DNA from: Dyadobacter fermentans
GTDB lineage: Bacteria > Bacteroidota > Bacteroidia > Cytophagales > Spirosomataceae
Direction: 5' to 3'
NCBI RefSeq assembly: GCF_019924045.1
Contig: NZ_JAHXBN010000008.1
Coordinates: 1 to 64,000, forward strand
Length of the DNA: 64,000 bases
The notes beneath the pieces were generated by a model. The model was not told where the DNA came from. It did not search any database and saw nothing but the letters and a program-made list of their open reading frames with translations. How positions within the stretch are numbered: the stretch's first letter is position 1; each line of letters begins with the position of its first letter. Made by a program: the position numbers and the translations under genes. This document shows positions 62,655 through 64,000 of this stretch, piece by piece.

Positions 62655-63941
62655 ATGAATACCAAGTGTCTGAACCGTCGCGATTTCCTGAAAGCAGGTG
62701 CCGTTGTCTCTTCTTTTATGATCGTGCCCCGGCATGTGCTCGGGCGCGGGTATCGGGCGCCCAGCGACATGATTGCCTTGGGTTTCATCGGGTGCGGGCG
62801 CCAAAGTGGAGGCTTGCGAAACCGCTTTCTCGATACCCGGGAAACACGTATTATCGCTGCTTCGGATGTATATGCGGTCAAGCAGGACGCTTTTGTGAAT
62901 GCTGCCAATAAATGGTATTCCGAAAAGCTTGGGCAGGGCACTTACAGGGCTGCGGCCGGTATAAAGGATTTCCGGGAAATGCTTTCGCGAAAGGATATTG
63001 ATGCCGTGGTGATCGCCGCGCCGGACCATTGGCATGCCGCCATGGCTGTACGTGCAGCCGAAGCGGGCAAAGATATTTATTGTGAAAAGCCGCTTTCACT
63101 AACGGTAAAGGAAGGGCGGGCGATGGTGAATGCGACCAGAAAGCACAACCGGGTTTTCCAGACGGGAAGTATGCAACGTTCGGCTCCGGAATTTACAAAA
63201 GCCGTGCAGCTGGTGCGCAGCGGAGCCATTGGAACCATTAAGAAAGTGTATGTCAATGTGGGCGGCCCGCCGAAAGTCTGGGATTTGCAAAGCGAAACCA
63301 GGCCGGACGGCCTCGATTGGGACCTGTGGATGGGGCCTAATACCATTGAAAGACCCTACAACAACGAACTCGCACCGGCAATGGATGCTAAATTCTGGCC
63401 AAAATGGCGCGATTATGTGGAGTTTGGCGGTGGCGGTATGACCGACTGGGGTGCACACATGTTCGATATAGCGCAATGGGGGCTCAATATGGATGCCAGC
63501 GGTCCCAATGAACTGGTATATTCCGAGCCGGGGAAAGGATTGATTTACAAATATGCCAATGGCGTCGAAGTCGTTCACCGTCCGATAGAAGGCAAGCAGC
63601 ATTGCCATTTCGTGGGCACGGACGGCGAGGTTTTTGTGGCACGCGGCGAGCTGAGAACTACGCCGGAACCGTTGAAAGACAAGGTTTTCAATGCGGGCGA
63701 CGCTGGCGTTTACGTCAGTACCAATCATTATAAAGACTTCCTGGATGCGATCCGGACGAGAAAGCCGCCTATCTGCGATGTCGAGACCGGCCATCGTACG
63801 GCGTCTGTTTGCAACATCGGGAATGTCGCGTACGGTTTGGGGCGTTCGCTGAAATGGGATCCGGTGAAGGAGGATTTTGAAGGGGATAAAAAAGCCAGTC
63901 AACTGCTGGGCAGGCCGATGCGAAAAGAATGGAAAGTCTGA
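62655..63941 (+). CDS. Tat-exported Gfo/Idh/MocA family oxidoreductase
   Basis: A 428-residue protein. NRRDFLKAG followed by a hydrophobic stretch is a twin-arginine signal, so it is periplasmic and cofactor-loaded before export. The Rossmann part has IALGFIGCGRQSGGLRNRF, then VVIAAPDHWHAAMAVRAAEA and the catalytic CEKPLS. The C-terminal half (GGGGMTDWGAHMFDIAQWGL) is the family's conserved sugar-binding beta-sheet region. It likely oxidises or epimerises a sugar unit. It faces away from the lyase operon and may share its regulation. Confidence 0.9.
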   Translation: MNTKCLNRRDFLKAGAVVSSFMIVPRHVLGRGYRAPSDMIALGFIGCGRQSGGLRNRFLDTRETRIIAASDVYAVKQDAFVNAANKWYSEKLGQGTYRAAAGIKDFREMLSRKDIDAVVIAAPDHWHAAMAVRAAEAGKDIYCEKPLSLTVKEGRAMVNATRKHNRVFQTGSMQRSAPEFTKAVQLVRSGAIGTIKKVYVNVGGPPKVWDLQSETRPDGLDWDLWMGPNTIERPYNNELAPAMDAKFWPKWRDYVEFGGGGMTDWGAHMFDIAQWGLNMDASGPNELVYSEPGKGLIYKYANGVEVVHRPIEGKQHCHFVGTDGEVFVARGELRTTPEPLKDKVFNAGDAGVYVSTNHYKDFLDAIRTRKPPICDVETGHRTASVCNIGNVAYGLGRSLKWDPVKEDFEGDKKASQLLGRPMRKEWKV

Positions 63942-63960
63942 TGTTGTCGGACACATAAAA

Positions 63961-63993
63961 TTGTCACGGGTTTTTCCAAATTGTGTATTTTTG
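63961..63993 (+). promoter_or_regulatory. Possible promoter at the end of the window
   Basis: TTG (63961-63963), 22 bases, TATTTTTG (63986-63993) fits the Bacteroidota promoter pattern. The gene it serves lies past the window end; the ATG at 63998 is too close to be its start. Confidence 0.45.
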
Positions 63994-64000
63994 TAACATG

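Noticed and set aside
63099..63956. A 285-residue minus-strand ORF opposite the second Gfo/Idh/MocA gene
   Set aside because: Antisense shadow; the plus-strand frame has a Tat signal and the EKP motif.

Overview
The window comes from a Bacteroidota chromosome, most likely a Cytophagales member of the Dyadobacter type. The evidence is three SusC/SusD receptor pairs, GSCFA, DUF1573, YbbR and M56/BlaI families, many outer-membrane lipoproteins, and several promoters with the phylum-specific -33 TTG / -7 TAnnTTTG architecture. I see no tRNA, rRNA, CRISPR array, transposase or prophage. This placement is inference from gene families; no 16S gene is present.

Layout. 1-5.5 kb: an M16 peptidase, a GyrI-like protein, a small lipoprotein and a GT87-like membrane protein. 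5.5-11.3 kb: a DNA-damage or mutagenesis locus in which a LexA-like S24 repressor is divergent from a Y-family polymerase (dinB). A short DnaE2-like polymerase lies on the dinB strand, and a higBA toxin-antitoxin module sits in opposite orientation between the two polymerases. 11.3-11.8 kb: an orphan antitoxin with an intact palindromic operator and a frameshifted, internally deleted PIN toxin. 11.8-13.6 kb: an ABC exporter half. 13.8-17.6 kb: the housekeeping run nusB, ytxH-like, DUF1573, yajC, ybbR, coaE. 17.6-20.9 kb (minus strand): dnaX, with an A10 slippery run that probably makes a short gamma form, a GH16 glucanase, a 49-residue ORF and a DUF6934-like gene. 21-23.5 kb: GSCFA, an Mrp-type Fe-S ATPase and Nfu. 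23.7-30.1 kb: a long Ddl-like ATP-grasp protein, a GH63-like glycosidase and a phosphohexomutase.

30.1-53.3 kb is envelope and nutrient uptake. A BlaI/M56 two-gene regulatory unit has twin operator dyads. It is followed by a SusC/SusD locus with two accessory envelope proteins, then two related SusC/SusD pairs flanking a 1183-residue FG-GAP/ASPIC lipoprotein. No glycoside hydrolase lies inside these loci, so their substrates cannot be read from context. All three susC genes share a ten-base leader motif just before the start codon.

53.4-55.4 kb: an Hsp20 gene, two small membrane proteins and an ECF sigma factor on the minus strand. 55.5-56.1 kb: a small secreted protein with a textbook promoter. 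56.1-64 kb: sugar metabolism, comprising two Gfo/Idh/MocA oxidoreductases, and a probable operon of heparinase II/III-like lyase, a Tat-exported sugar isomerase/epimerase and a PQQ dehydrogenase with an embedded cytochrome c domain. Two palindromic repeat clusters (about 55.3 and 57.4 kb) lie in non-coding DNA.

The most interesting features are the polymerase/repressor/higBA locus with three GGA-N5-TCC operators, the dnaX slippage site, the toxin-less antitoxin with a perfect operator, and the unannotated 49-residue partner of the DUF6934-like gene.
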